Notes: a model not told the origin generated them from the letters alone. A DNA stretch of 64,000 bases from Candidatus Dadabacteria bacterium (GCA_009837205.1 VXTZ01000007.1:40345-104344); one strand, 5' to 3'; positions 17,527 through 26,551 are shown, counted from the stretch's first letter. Made by a program: numbers and translations.

Positions 17527-18561
17527 TTACCAGTCTGCTATTCTTAGGACCCTAGCCCCCTTTCCTCCTCCCTTTTTCATTTCCAGAAGTGCCGCGTTTG
17601 CCTCTTCAAGTTCGTACTCGGTGACTTCAGCCTCTATTCCCAGAGTGGACGCGGCCGAAAGAAAGCCGGCAACATCTTCCCTTGTGACATTCGCTACGCT
17701 TTTTATCTCTTTCTCAAGCCAGAGATGCGACTGGTAATCGAGACTCAGCAGAGAATTGATGTCGGAGTTCTCCTTGCTTATGGAGTTTACAATCAGTTTT
17801 CCCCCGGGGACAAGATTCTCAAGCGAGCGCAAAACGGGCGTCCATGCCGGAGTGGTGTCAATGATGCCTGAAAGCTGCTTGGGGGAGTGCTCTTCAATTC
17901 CGCCTGACCAGGATGCTCCAAGCTCCATGGCGAACAGCCTTTCCCTTTCTCCTCTTGCGAATACGAACACCTCGCATAGTGGATATGAGTGACGAAGTAG
18001 CTGTATGACCAGATGCGCTGAAGCTCCGAATCCCATAAGCCCTACGGCGTCGCCGTCTGTTATTCCGGAAAGTCTGGCGCAACGGTAACCTATCGCTCCG
18101 GCACACAGGAGAGGGGCCGTCTTCACTGGGTCCATTCCCTCCGGTATGCGGTGAACGAAGTCTGCGTCCGCGACCATAAATTCGGCAAAACCTCCGTTTC
18201 TGTCCCTGCCGGTGGCGATGAAATCATGGCAGAGGTTTTCCCGTCCGCTACTACAATAGGAGCATTTTCCGCAGACTCCTCCTATCCACGCAACTCCGAC
18301 CATATCGCCTGCGTCGAAACTTCTTACGCCCGAGCCGTGTTCTTCGACCACCCCCACGACTTGATGTCCTGGAACAATCGGAAGAGACGGGGGGATCACC
18401 CTTCCTTCTGCCTCGTCCATGTCGGTGTGACAGACCCCGCAGGCTAAAATGCGTATTAGCACTTCTTCTTCAGCGGGTTCTGGTGTGGGAATCTCGAGCA
18501 GTTCAAGAGGAGTATCGTTATTGAGCAGGTCGTACGTACCTCTTAGAACCATTGCCTTCAT
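17527..18561 (-). CDS. adh: Zinc-dependent alcohol dehydrogenase
   Basis: This medium-chain dehydrogenase oxidises alcohols with NAD(P). The catalytic zinc site is in ACGVCHTDMDEAEG, with the conserved PGHQVVG. The structural zinc lobe is CGKCSYCSSGRENLCHD, with four Cys. The Rossmann segment has VGLMGFGASAHL, typical of the AdhP/propanol-preferring branch. I start at ATG 18561 (MKAMVLRG), the family N-terminus, giving 344 residues; an in-frame ATG 24 nt upstream has no support. The gene is convergent with the deoxyribosyltransferase gene. Confidence 0.9.
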   Translation of the reverse strand: MKAMVLRGTYDLLNNDTPLELLEIPTPEPAEEEVLIRILACGVCHTDMDEAEGRVIPPSLPIVPGHQVVGVVEEHGSGVRSFDAGDMVGVAWIGGVCGKCSYCSSGRENLCHDFIATGRDRNGGFAEFMVADADFVHRIPEGMDPVKTAPLLCAGAIGYRCARLSGITDGDAVGLMGFGASAHLVIQLLRHSYPLCEVFVFARGERERLFAMELGASWSGGIEEHSPKQLSGIIDTTPAWTPVLRSLENLVPGGKLIVNSISKENSDINSLLSLDYQSHLWLEKEIKSVANVTREDVAGFLSAASTLGIEAEVTEYELEEANAALLEMKKGGGKGARVLRIADW

Positions 18562-18607
18562 CACGCTACCAAGTATAACACGCATATATGGCGTGCGGGC
18601 CGGTTCC

Positions 18608-19195
18608 TCACTGCTTGCTTGTTCCGAGTGTGGTGTCCGCGTACGCCCTCAGAACGATTTCCGCTGCGACTCTTGCGTCTTCTCCGGCGTCGTGGTGGCG
18701 AAAATCAATCCTGAGGTCCCGGGCAATATTCTCGAGATTGTAACCCCTAAGGGCGTATTTATCCGGCCAGGCGCGTCGCGCTACCTGCGCACTGTCAATC
18801 CAGGTTCCGTAACGAAGAGATTTTCCACATTCTTTAAATGCTTTTGAGATTGCTCGACGGTCAAAGAATGTATGGCTTACGACGATTTCTCCCAAGTGTC
18901 GCGCGATCTTGTCGCATAATTCTTCAAACCGCGGGCAGCCACTTACCATCTTCTGGTCTATGCCGTGTATGGCGATATTGTACGGATCAAAAAAGTCATG
19001 CGGATCAACAAGCTGCGTCCATACCTCTTTGATCTCCGCTGATCTTACCACCGCGATTCCCACTTGGCAGATGCTTGAAACGTTTGAATTCGCGGTCTCG
19101 ACATCGATGGCGACAAAATCCAGATTTTTACTCGCGTGGAGATAGTTTTTTCCGTTTTGCCCGCAGGGCGTTTTCGGCTTTCCGGCTTTTTTCAT
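18608..19195 (-). CDS. 3'-5' exonuclease, DEDDh family (DnaQ/RNase T-like)
   Basis: This protein has the exonuclease fold with the four acidic motifs: DFVAIDVETAN (motif I), a middle Asp in SHTFFDRRAISKAF (motif II) and HHDAGEDA (motif III with the His and Asp). The 195-residue length fits a stand-alone proofreading-type exonuclease rather than a full DnaQ with a polymerase-binding tail. TAGGAG sits 5 nt before the ATG. It follows 46 nt upstream of the adh gene in the same direction and may be co-transcribed with it. DNA repair or RNA trimming are both possible. Confidence 0.88.
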   Translation of the reverse strand: MKKAGKPKTPCGQNGKNYLHASKNLDFVAIDVETANSNVSSICQVGIAVVRSAEIKEVWTQLVDPHDFFDPYNIAIHGIDQKMVSGCPRFEELCDKIARHLGEIVVSHTFFDRRAISKAFKECGKSLRYGTWIDSAQVARRAWPDKYALRGYNLENIARDLRIDFRHHDAGEDARVAAEIVLRAYADTTLGTSKQ

Positions 19196-19263
19196 TCTCC
19201 TACATTATGAGCCATAATAGGCTTTCTTTCAGCAGTGTTTCGTCCGCTTCGGCGTTTTCGGGC

Positions 19264-19291
19264 TTTAAACTCAGATTATATTGTTTATAAT
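19264..19291 (+). promoter_or_regulatory. Probable promoter of the tandem zinc-ribbon genes
   Basis: TTTAAA (19264-19269) and TATAAT (19286-19291) are separated by 16 bp on the plus strand, in the 129-bp region divergent from the exonuclease gene. A GGAGG follows at 19314 and the start codon at 19325. The -10 box is perfect and the -35 weak. Confidence 0.5.
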
Positions 19292-19324
19292 TCTCCAAAT
19301 TAAAAGTTTTTCCGGAGGCGTAAG

Positions 19325-19828
19325 GTGCCGTTATATGAATATGAGTGCGACAGTTGCATGGAGAGTTACAATACGGACATAGACAGTCTGGTCGCCAAGC
19401 TTACCAAGACAAACGCAAAGAAGATTTTCAAGCAGAATCGCAACTTCTGTTATGTTGAAGTCACAAGCGATAAGAATGGAAAACTGTTTTTCGAACTGGG
19501 GGAAAGGGGCGTACGCGGCGCGAGAAGGTTTCGTTATAAGCTAGATAACGGAAAGGTCCTTTACCTTGAGCTCAAGGACTTCCGCTTCGATCACCTTGTG
19601 TACGGAGATGATGATCAGGATGAAGTCAAATGCCCTCTCTGCGACGATTCCGAGACAGTGAGAAGGGTTTTTTCCACTTTCAAGGCCATATTCGACGATA
19701 AGAATAAAAGAGCTCCAGGTCCCGGGGATGAGCTTAGATGGCATCTTGAATACAAACAGCAAAAGGATGAAGAAATAGCGAGCGACTGGGTAGGGCAGGA
19801 TCACCTGAACCAGTATTTCAACAGATAG
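19325..19828 (+). CDS. FmdB-like zinc-ribbon protein with inserted domain (paralogue 1)
   Basis: The protein begins MPLYEYECDSCMESY, exactly like the FmdB family zinc ribbon, with Cys8 and Cys11. The second Cys pair, CPLC, is not the usual ~15 residues later but at residues 103 and 106, followed by the FmdB-like TVRRVFSTFKAIF. About 90 residues are therefore inserted inside the ribbon, including GERGVRGARRFRY and LKDFRFDHLVYG. The GTG start has GGAGG 6 nt upstream. A related gene follows 9 bp downstream with the same layout. FmdB proteins are small putative regulators of poorly known function; I cannot say what this one does. Confidence 0.75.
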   Translation: MPLYEYECDSCMESYNTDIDSLVAKLTKTNAKKIFKQNRNFCYVEVTSDKNGKLFFELGERGVRGARRFRYKLDNGKVLYLELKDFRFDHLVYGDDDQDEVKCPLCDDSETVRRVFSTFKAIFDDKNKRAPGPGDELRWHLEYKQQKDEEIASDWVGQDHLNQYFNR

Positions 19829-19837
19829 GAGACGCAA

Positions 19838-20341
19838 ATGCCCCTCTATGAGTTTGAATGCATCAAGTGCAGACGCAACGTTGAGAAATCATTGAAGGCT
19901 CTTGAGAGAAAACGGGACAAGGAGACCGTAAAAAACCTTGTCGAGAAATATGACAACATAAACGCCATAGAAGTTATCGACCTTGAGCGCGAAGAAATAG
20001 TCGCGAAGCACGGAAGAAGGGGAAAAGATTCCATATTCAACGACTTTTACCTTAAGGACGGAGCCCTGCTTGCGCTTTTCAACATGCGAAACTACAGATT
20101 TTCCGAGCTTATATACGAAGAGGGGGACGAGAAAAACGTAAAGTGCTACTGCGGGGAGAAAAAGAAAGTGGAGAAAGTTATCTCGACTTTTGCTTTTACC
20201 AAGGACCTCTCAACCAATATGCCGAAGCCCGATCTCTCGAACCTGCCGCCTTCGGTTAGAAACAGAACTTACATAGGAGATTACATAGAGGAAAAGGACA
20301 GGCCTAAAAAGCACAGACCTCCCAAGGGAAAAAGGCAGTAG
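19838..20341 (+). CDS. FmdB-like zinc-ribbon protein with inserted domain (paralogue 2)
   Basis: This 167-residue protein matches its upstream neighbour in length and layout: MPLYEFECIKC (Cys8, Cys11), an inserted region containing KHGRRGKDSIFNDFYLKDG and MRNYRFSELIYE, then a second Cys pair at 103 and 105 (KCYCGEKKKVEKVISTF). The second pair is C-x-C, not CxxC. The C-terminus is basic (RPKKHRPPKGKRQ). It starts 9 bp after paralogue 1, preceded by AGGAG. The two genes arose by tandem duplication after the insertion. It is convergent with hisIE. Confidence 0.72.
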   Translation: MPLYEFECIKCRRNVEKSLKALERKRDKETVKNLVEKYDNINAIEVIDLEREEIVAKHGRRGKDSIFNDFYLKDGALLALFNMRNYRFSELIYEEGDEKNVKCYCGEKKKVEKVISTFAFTKDLSTNMPKPDLSNLPPSVRNRTYIGDYIEEKDRPKKHRPPKGKRQ

Positions 20342-20373
20342 GGTCCTGTCCAGCCTTCCAGCGCTTCTGTGTG

Positions 20374-21027
20374 CTACTTCTTCTGCGCGTACTCTTCTTT
20401 GCGCCTGCCGAACCTTCTCTCAAGTTCATCCGATATGTCCTGAGGCGAAAGACCCGCTTCGCAGAGAAGCACCATGGAATGGAACCACAGATCGGTAAGT
20501 TCGTAGACGAGTTCGTCTTTATCCTCATTTTTGGCGGCTATTACTACTTCGCCGGCTTCCTCTCCGATTTTTTTAAGTATCCTGTCAACTCCGCCCTTCA
20601 TAAGGCCGCTCACATAAGAGCCTTCCTTGGGGTTCTGCTTCCTGTCTTCTATTACGGAAAATACCTTTCTGAGTGAAGCTTTCTCGAACACGGGGGCAAT
20701 TTTTTCTTCCATGTCCCCGGATCTGTAAAAGCATGTCGGCTTTCCGGTGTGGCAGGCTGCTCCGGTCTGCTCCACGGTTATTAGCACCGTATCGCAGTCG
20801 CAGTCAACGAAGATTTCCTTTACGTCCTGAAAATGGCCTGATTCTTCCCCTTTGTTCCAGATCTTTTTTCTCGATCTGCTCCAGAAGTGGGTCCTTCCGG
20901 TCTTGACGGTCATCTCGAGAGCCTCTTTGTTCGCATATGCGAGCATGAGCACCCGCCCGCTTGAACTGTCCTGCACTATTACGGGCAAAAGGCCTTCGTC
21001 GTTGAACTTGAGTTCTTCTAGTTTCAT
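20374..21027 (-). CDS. hisIE: Bifunctional phosphoribosyl-AMP cyclohydrolase/phosphoribosyl-ATP pyrophosphatase
   Basis: HisIE catalyses steps two and three of histidine synthesis. The HisI part (residues 1-110) has [27 protein letters not shown] and [14 protein letters not shown], with the metal and zinc Cys residues. The HisE part (about 120-210) has the ExxE pattern in [13 protein letters not shown] and [16 protein letters not shown] 21027 is preceded by AGGAAAGGGG, so I discard an ATG 33 nt upstream. No other his genes are next to it, so the pathway is dispersed. Confidence 0.95.
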   Translation of the reverse strand: MKLEELKFNDEGLLPVIVQDSSSGRVLMLAYANKEALEMTVKTGRTHFWSRSRKKIWNKGEESGHFQDVKEIFVDCDCDTVLITVEQTGAACHTGKPTCFYRSGDMEEKIAPVFEKASLRKVFSVIEDRKQNPKEGSYVSGLMKGGVDRILKKIGEEAGEVVIAAKNEDKDELVYELTDLWFHSMVLLCEAGLSPQDISDELERRFGRRKEEYAQKK

Positions 21028-21244
21028 ATAATCCCCTTTCCTAATCCACCGGGTTTTCATTCCGTTTGAAGTACGTCAAGATAATAATTGCAAAGCTTCC
21101 GTTGTCAAAGAACTGACGGGGCGGGGAAACCGGCATATTGAGGCTTCGGATCGGCTGTTTTCTCCCCCCGAAGCTTTTTTCTGAATTGCTGTTGATTTCA
21201 GGTGTATAACTGTAAAACTGCTGTGCACGGGGAGGAATTGATCT

Positions 21245-22975
21245 GTGTTTTCGAGAAAACATCTAGTTTATGCTTCGGCGGTTCTGATTTTCGCCCTTCT
21301 GCTTGTCGCTATTGGTTTTGTGCTCTACGGCGGTTCAGGGCGCGTGAGTTTCGAACATGGTGTCGCAAGCGGTGATCCTCTGGATGACAGGGTTATTCTC
21401 TGGACGAGAGTCACTCCCAAGGAATCCCAGAGAAAAGTCAGGGTAAGGATCGAAGTCGCTTCGGATGAGAAGTTCGAAAGCGTTGTTTACAGTTCTGTTA
21501 AGAGCACTACGGCCGAGAGCGACTACACTATCAAGGTTGACATCAAGAGCCTTTCGGCAGGAACGGCTTATTACTACCGTTTTCGCTCAGGTGAGACCGC
21601 ATCCGTTGTCGGCCGTACCAAGACCTTACCCCGGGGCGATGTGGATTCGGTCAGGCTGGCGGTGTTTTCATGTGCGAACTATCCTACTTCTCATGGCGGT
21701 TACTTTAACGTTTACGGCCACGCGGCGGAAACGGCTGACATCGATGCCGTGGTACACCTCGGCGATTATATCTACGAGTACGGCAAGGCGCCGGATTCCG
21801 GGAAAGATAATTCCCAAGGAGCCGGAAGGGACTTTCCGGAATACAGCGATAAGGAAATCCTGACGCTTGACGATTACCGAAGGCGCTACGCCCTATACAG
21901 AACTGATCCGCAGCTTCAGGCTCTTCATGCCACACATCCGTTCATCGCCGTCTGGGATGATCACGAGGTAGCAAACGACGCTTATGTGGGGGGTGCGCAA
22001 AACCACAACGAAGACGAAGGGAGTTTTGATGCGCGCAAAGAGGCTGCGCTTCGGGCGTATTACGAGTGGATGCCGGTTCGCCCCGTAAAAGAGAATGATT
22101 CCGGGCGGGTCTACCGCAGTTTTTCTTTCGGAAATCTGGTTGAACTTTTCATGCTCGATACCCGCCTTGCCGGACGGGAAAAACAGCTTAGTTACAAGGA
22201 TTATCTTGACCCGGATACCGGTTTCAACGCCCGGAGTTTTCGTGAGGACATTGGTTCTCCCGAACGAACCCTGCTCGGTCGGGATCAGCTTGCCTGGCTT
22301 CAGGGGAAGCTTGCTGACTCAACCGCCGCTTGGCAGGTTCTGGGTCAGCAGGTGCTTATGGGCAGAATGAACGTTCCGGCTGAAATAATTCCCCATCTGG
22401 GCGATCGCACACCGCAGGTCGCGGATCTTATTGATGAACTGACCGGGATTAAGGAGCGGGTGTTGCGAGAAGATCCTTCCGTGACTCAGGATGAGCGGGA
22501 CCGTGTAAACACTGTGCTTCCCTATAATCTTGATGCCTGGGACGGTTACCCTGCAGAACGCGAAGCGGTGTTAGGCGCGGCTTACGGAAGGGATAGGAAC
22601 TTGATAGTGCTTGCCGGGGATACGCATAACGGGTGGGCAAGCAATCTCAAGGATGCGGCAGGTAATCAGGTAGGTGTCGAGTTCGCCACCGCGTCTGTGT
22701 CCTCGGGGGGTCTTGAGACTTATCTGAAACTTGAACCGGAGCAGGCCGAGGAATTTGCCTGGGATCTGGAAGTGCTGGTCGACGGTCTTGTCTACTCAAA
22801 CACAAAGGATCGCGGTTATATGATTGTCAGTTTTACTCCGAAAAGGGCCAAGTCGCGGTGGATATATGTGGATACAGTCAAGCATCCGGAATTCAGGGAA
22901 CTAACTTCAAGTGGAAAGGCCCTTGGTGTGCTTCCCGGCGCGGGAAATCGTGAACTTGTTCCTGTTGGTAATTAG
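21245..22975 (+). CDS. phoD: PhoD-family alkaline phosphatase/phosphodiesterase
   Basis: PhoD enzymes release phosphate from phosphomono- and diesters outside the cytoplasm. The 576-residue protein starts with a hydrophobic N-terminal anchor (residues 9-27) after RKH. A PhoD N-terminal domain follows (FEHGVASGDPLDDRVILWTR), and then metal-binding motifs VHLGDYIYEY, AVWDDHEVANDA and VLAGDTHNGW. GTG 21245 has GGAGGA about 7 nt upstream. The anchor lacks an obvious twin-arginine signal, unlike the Bacillus enzyme. No phosphate-regulon genes adjoin it. Confidence 0.9.
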   Translation: MFSRKHLVYASAVLIFALLLVAIGFVLYGGSGRVSFEHGVASGDPLDDRVILWTRVTPKESQRKVRVRIEVASDEKFESVVYSSVKSTTAESDYTIKVDIKSLSAGTAYYYRFRSGETASVVGRTKTLPRGDVDSVRLAVFSCANYPTSHGGYFNVYGHAAETADIDAVVHLGDYIYEYGKAPDSGKDNSQGAGRDFPEYSDKEILTLDDYRRRYALYRTDPQLQALHATHPFIAVWDDHEVANDAYVGGAQNHNEDEGSFDARKEAALRAYYEWMPVRPVKENDSGRVYRSFSFGNLVELFMLDTRLAGREKQLSYKDYLDPDTGFNARSFREDIGSPERTLLGRDQLAWLQGKLADSTAAWQVLGQQVLMGRMNVPAEIIPHLGDRTPQVADLIDELTGIKERVLREDPSVTQDERDRVNTVLPYNLDAWDGYPAEREAVLGAAYGRDRNLIVLAGDTHNGWASNLKDAAGNQVGVEFATASVSSGGLETYLKLEPEQAEEFAWDLEVLVDGLVYSNTKDRGYMIVSFTPKRAKSRWIYVDTVKHPEFRELTSSGKALGVLPGAGNRELVPVGN

Positions 22976-23017
22976 GCTAGAGCATTTTGGTCAGGGAAAG
23001 TATCAAGGCGGGATTAA

Positions 23018-23045
23018 TTGACATTACCGTGAAGAGTCGTATAAT
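23018..23045 (+). promoter_or_regulatory. Promoter of rpoZ
   Basis: TTGACA (23018-23023) and TATAAT (23040-23045) are both perfect consensus, spaced by 16 bp. The start of rpoZ is 37 bp further on with an AAGGAAGG ribosome site between. Confidence 0.8.
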
Positions 23046-23082
23046 ATTCAGGTTAGGTACTGATTAAGGAAGGTAACAATCC

Positions 23083-23295
23083 ATGGCCAGAATTACAATT
23101 GAAGACTGCTTAGAGAAAGTTGAAAACAGGTTTGCTCTCTCCATCGCAGCGATGAAAAGAGCAGGCCAGATATCCAAGGGAGCTACCGTGGTGGCGTCTG
23201 AGAACGATGACAACAAACACGTTGTTTCGGCGTTAAGAGAGATAGCCGAAGGAAAGGTAAACGTCATATATCCCAAGGATAGAGATAATTACTGA
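23083..23295 (+). CDS. rpoZ: DNA-directed RNA polymerase omega subunit
   Basis: Omega chaperones the beta-prime subunit into RNA polymerase. The 70-residue protein has the conserved pattern [17 protein letters not shown] and then residues such as [21 protein letters not shown] consensus promoter and AAGGAAGG precede it. In many bacteria rpoZ is followed by spoT; here a lone hydantoinase gene follows after a hairpin region. Confidence 0.93.
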   Translation: MARITIEDCLEKVENRFALSIAAMKRAGQISKGATVVASENDDNKHVVSALREIAEGKVNVIYPKDRDNY

Positions 23296-23298
23296 TTG

Positions 23299-23334
23299 CG
23301 CACGTAGCCCCGTGCGGTTTTAACCCGCGCACGG
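23299..23334 (+). terminator. Alternative hairpins after rpoZ (terminator or attenuator)
   Basis: Three segments can pair in two exclusive ways. CGCACG (23299-23304) pairs with CGTGCG (23311-23316), giving a 6-bp stem followed by GTTTT. Alternatively CCGTGCG (23310-23316) pairs with CGCACGG (23328-23334), giving a 7-bp stem that reaches the ribosome site of the next gene. The first looks like a weak intrinsic terminator for rpoZ. The mutual exclusion resembles an attenuator, but the tail is short and I see no ligand-binding domain. Confidence 0.45.
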
Positions 23335-23352
23335 CGAGGTAACCATCTTTTT

Positions 23353-25299
23353 ATGCTCTCGGTAGGCATAGACGCGGGAGGAACTTTCACCGATTTTGTT
23401 TTCTTCGATGGAAAGGAAATATCGGTAAACAAGGTTCCTTCCACTCCCCGCGATCCTTCGATAGCAGTACTGAACGGGCTTAAAACCCATCCCGTTGAGT
23501 TCTCCCATATATCGGAAATCATTCACGGAACCACCGTGGCCACGAATGCTCTTTTGGAACGGGAAGGGGCAAAGACCTGTCTTATTACCACAAGGGGTTT
23601 CGAAGACGTAATCGAGATCAGGCGGCAGAACAGGGAGAAACTGTATGATCTGCTATGGAGTCCGGCCGTCCCTCTTGTGTTACCGGAACTCAGGTTCGGG
23701 GTTTCCGAGAGAACGGATTATCGCGGTTGTGTGCTTGTCTGTCCGGATGAAGCAGAAGTGGAGAAAATAAAGGAGGAGATATCTTCTCTCGGTATTGAGG
23801 CGATAGCGGTTTGTTTTCTCCATTCGTACGCAAACCCCGAGAATGAACGCAGGGTTGCGGCCGTGCTTTCCGAACTCGGTATCCCGATTACCCTCTCCTC
23901 TGAGCTTGTCGCGGAATTCAGGGAGTATGAGAGAACTTCGACGACGGTTCTTAATTCCTATCTGATTCCAAAAGTGAACAAGTACATGCGTTCGCTCTCC
24001 CGTACCCTCGGGGAAAAATCTCTTTCCATCATGCAGTCAAACGGTGGGGTTATATCTGCTGAGCAAGCGGCCGAAGAACCTGCAAAAATAGTTCTTTCCG
24101 GTCCCGCCGGGGGGGTGGTCGGGGCGTTTGAGATATGTGCGCTCTCCGGGAGAGAGAAAATTATTACCTACGACATGGGTGGAACTTCGACAGACATATC
24201 CCTTTGCGACGGCAAAATAAGCTTTACGACCGAGAACACCCTGGGAGGCGTTGCGCTTAAGGTGCCGATGATAAACATCTCGACCATAGGGGCCGGAGGC
24301 GGTTCAGTCGCTTACATTGCCGACGGGGGCATTCTTAAGGTCGGCCCGCGAAGCGCCGGCGCTGATCCCGGCCCCGCGTGTTACGGGAAAGGCGTTCTGC
24401 CGACCGTAACAGACGCCAATATAGTTCTCGGGAGAATGGACCCCGGCTGGTTTCTGGGTGGCGAGATGAATATATACCCCGAAAGGTCATTTGAAGCGAT
24501 TCGCTCTCTCGCCCCGGATCATGCCGCGGAGGAAGTCGCCGAATCCGTAATCAGGATTTCAAATTCAAACATGGAAAAGGCCCTCCGCGTGATATCGGTC
24601 GGTAGAGGCTACGATCCGAGAGAATTTTCGCTTGTTTCATTCGGCGGCGCGGGAGGTCTTCATGCCTGCGAGCTTGCCCGCTCCCTTGGTATACGAGAGG
24701 TCGTGTTTCCCCGAAATCCCGGTGCACTCTCCGCCTACGGGATGCTTCTTGCCGACTCTTTCAAGGATTACGGAATCACGTTTTTTTCCTCGGCGGACGG
24801 GGATCATCTTAGGGAGACTGACAGAAAGTTCGCGGATCTCGAGAAGCTCGCGCGCGAGGACCTCGAAAGAGAGGACCTAAGGTTCGAAAAGCGTGTCGAT
24901 GCGAGGTACCGAAGGCAGTCCCATGAACTGACTGTTTCCTATAGTGACTCCATAGCTTCGGATTTTCACCGCGAGCATGAAAGAGTTTACGGATACAGGA
25001 AGGAATCTTCCGTCGTCGAGATCGTGACCCTGAGACTCAGGGCCTATATGCCGGAGCGAAAAATAGATATTCTTCCCGTTTCTGCTGTGGAGGCGGAGCC
25101 CCGGTTCTTTACAAAGGATGTGATTTTTGAGGGCAAGAGCATTAAGGCCGGATGCTGCGAAAGGGAAAGACTACGGCCGGGTTTTCAACTTGCAGGTCCC
25201 TGCGTTCTTTACGAGAGAACCGCCACTGCTTTTATCCCTCCCGATACCGCCTGTGAAGTGGACGATTACGGAAGCGTTATAGTGACCCTCGATCCGTAG
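23353..25299 (+). CDS. hyuA: Hydantoinase A/N-methylhydantoinase subunit A family protein
   Basis: HyuA-type enzymes hydrolyse hydantoins or 5-oxoproline with ATP, usually with a HyuB partner. The 648-residue protein has the N-terminal LSVGIDAGGTFTDFVFF (ATPase-like phosphate loop), IIHGTTVATNALLEREGA, ITYDMGGTSTDISL and STIGAGGGSVAYI. The length is that of HyuA. No hyuB is adjacent and the following gene is convergent, so the partner must be elsewhere or absent. The exact substrate is unknown; acetone carboxylase and oxoprolinase subunits share this fold. Confidence 0.88.
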   Translation: MLSVGIDAGGTFTDFVFFDGKEISVNKVPSTPRDPSIAVLNGLKTHPVEFSHISEIIHGTTVATNALLEREGAKTCLITTRGFEDVIEIRRQNREKLYDLLWSPAVPLVLPELRFGVSERTDYRGCVLVCPDEAEVEKIKEEISSLGIEAIAVCFLHSYANPENERRVAAVLSELGIPITLSSELVAEFREYERTSTTVLNSYLIPKVNKYMRSLSRTLGEKSLSIMQSNGGVISAEQAAEEPAKIVLSGPAGGVVGAFEICALSGREKIITYDMGGTSTDISLCDGKISFTTENTLGGVALKVPMINISTIGAGGGSVAYIADGGILKVGPRSAGADPGPACYGKGVLPTVTDANIVLGRMDPGWFLGGEMNIYPERSFEAIRSLAPDHAAEEVAESVIRISNSNMEKALRVISVGRGYDPREFSLVSFGGAGGLHACELARSLGIREVVFPRNPGALSAYGMLLADSFKDYGITFFSSADGDHLRETDRKFADLEKLAREDLEREDLRFEKRVDARYRRQSHELTVSYSDSIASDFHREHERVYGYRKESSVVEIVTLRLRAYMPERKIDILPVSAVEAEPRFFTKDVIFEGKSIKAGCCERERLRPGFQLAGPCVLYERTATAFIPPDTACEVDDYGSVIVTLDP

Positions 25300-25441
25300 T
25301 TTCTTCGGGAATTGCCAACTTAAGCGGTCGAGACGCAAAATGCTGTCTTCAAGGAAACGGTGGAGTCCCTTTATTATCGAATGCTCGGTTTTTTCTGTAT
25401 CTCCTGGACTCTCCGGATAACCGGCGTGAGAAGATATCGAT

Positions 25442-26551
25442 TCACGGAGCGTTACGCTCCGCCCTCTCAAGAAAAATCCGCGGATTCTCATGCCACTGCG
25501 CAAAGCCTATGCTGCCGCCGTCCGTAAGGCAGTTTATCAGCTTGTCCATTATCCCGCGCAAACTGTCGCCTTCCGGCGTATGGGGATAGCTGAAAGCAAT
25601 GTCCTCGGAATTGTCCCGGTCAACGGCCGTAACCCGCAATTCTCCGTTGGAATTGTCGGCCGCGTGCTGGTTGCCGACCTCGCCCCGGGCGACGGCGTCC
25701 ACCGCGCCGTCGGTTACCGCCTCAATCTGCTCGTTCTCGGAGGAGAAGTATTGAATCTCGGGGATGTCGTCGCCGGGCCCTACCAAGCGCTTGCGGGTTT
25801 CAATGCCCGGCGTTGTCGTTGACTCGGAAGCTGTAATCCTGTGGCTCTGTTCCTCCGTCGTCAGTGTTGAGTCGTCCTCAAGCGTGATGATCGTACCTGG
25901 CCGCAGGTAGCCTCGGGCATCGGCGATTTCGGCAAGCTGCAGCAGGCGGCTCTCTCCGGTCGTGCCCTTCAGCAGGCCGACGGTGTGGGAGCTGACGAGG
26001 TCGTCGTGGCTGTTAATGCTGGATTCGTTGCGCACCAGCAATGATTGAAATATCTTCACGTGGCCATCGCCGAAAGTAATCAGGGGTTTTTCCCTCTCGC
26101 GGTCGCCCTGAGCATAGCGTCGGTCCGGCAAGACTGTAATCCCGCCTCCAACCATGTCGAAAGGGTTGTGGGGGTCGGCGGCGCTTAGCAGCCAGATGCC
26201 GGAGAACTCTTCACCGATACCGATGGGCCTGAACTGAAGCCATTCCCCGCTTAATTCGTTGACCGCTTCAATTAAGGAAGGCTCGTAGCCAAGCGGACGA
26301 TGAAACGCCGGGTCGCTGCGGTCCTGGGTATCCGCATAGCTCATCGGCTCAAAATCGGTATAAAAGCCATAAACGACATTTCTCGGGTCGGACGCCAGAT
26401 CATTGATCACGCTGCCCACATCCGCGCAAGCGGCGTCAACCGGCTTGGGGTCACTGTCGTTACCGCCACAGCCCGCTACAAGCAGGACCAGGCCGCAAAA
26501 GACGACAAGCGGCAGATGATTGCGAGTGGTCTCCAGTATTGAACAGATCAT
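25442..26551 (-). CDS. Solute-binding lipoprotein (family 3 SBP-like)
   Basis: The N-terminus has a hydrophobic segment followed by a lipobox, LVLLVAGCGG (about residues 19-28), so it should be anchored to a membrane facing the periplasm. The body resembles amino-acid-binding proteins of ABC transporter family 3 and periplasmic cyclohexadienyl dehydratases: VVYGFYTDFEPMSYAD, GGGITVLPDRR, GLLKGTTGESRLLQLAE and VDAVARGEVGNQ. No permease or ATPase gene adjoins it. Its codon choice is GC-richer than that of the neighbours, which suggests later arrival. Ligand and role are unknown. Confidence 0.7.
   Translation of the reverse strand: MICSILETTRNHLPLVVFCGLVLLVAGCGGNDSDPKPVDAACADVGSVINDLASDPRNVVYGFYTDFEPMSYADTQDRSDPAFHRPLGYEPSLIEAVNELSGEWLQFRPIGIGEEFSGIWLLSAADPHNPFDMVGGGITVLPDRRYAQGDREREKPLITFGDGHVKIFQSLLVRNESSINSHDDLVSSHTVGLLKGTTGESRLLQLAEIADARGYLRPGTIITLEDDSTLTTEEQSHRITASESTTTPGIETRKRLVGPGDDIPEIQYFSSENEQIEAVTDGAVDAVARGEVGNQHAADNSNGELRVTAVDRDNSEDIAFSYPHTPEGDSLRGIMDKLINCLTDGGSIGFAQWHENPRIFLERAERNAP
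25445..25461. terminator. Hairpin between convergent hyuA and lipoprotein genes
   Basis: CGGAGCG-TTA-CGCTCCG is a perfect 7-bp stem with a 3-nt loop. It lies across the final codons of the binding lipoprotein gene, downstream of hyuA. It could stop transcription from either side, but no clear U-tract follows on either strand. Confidence 0.3.
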
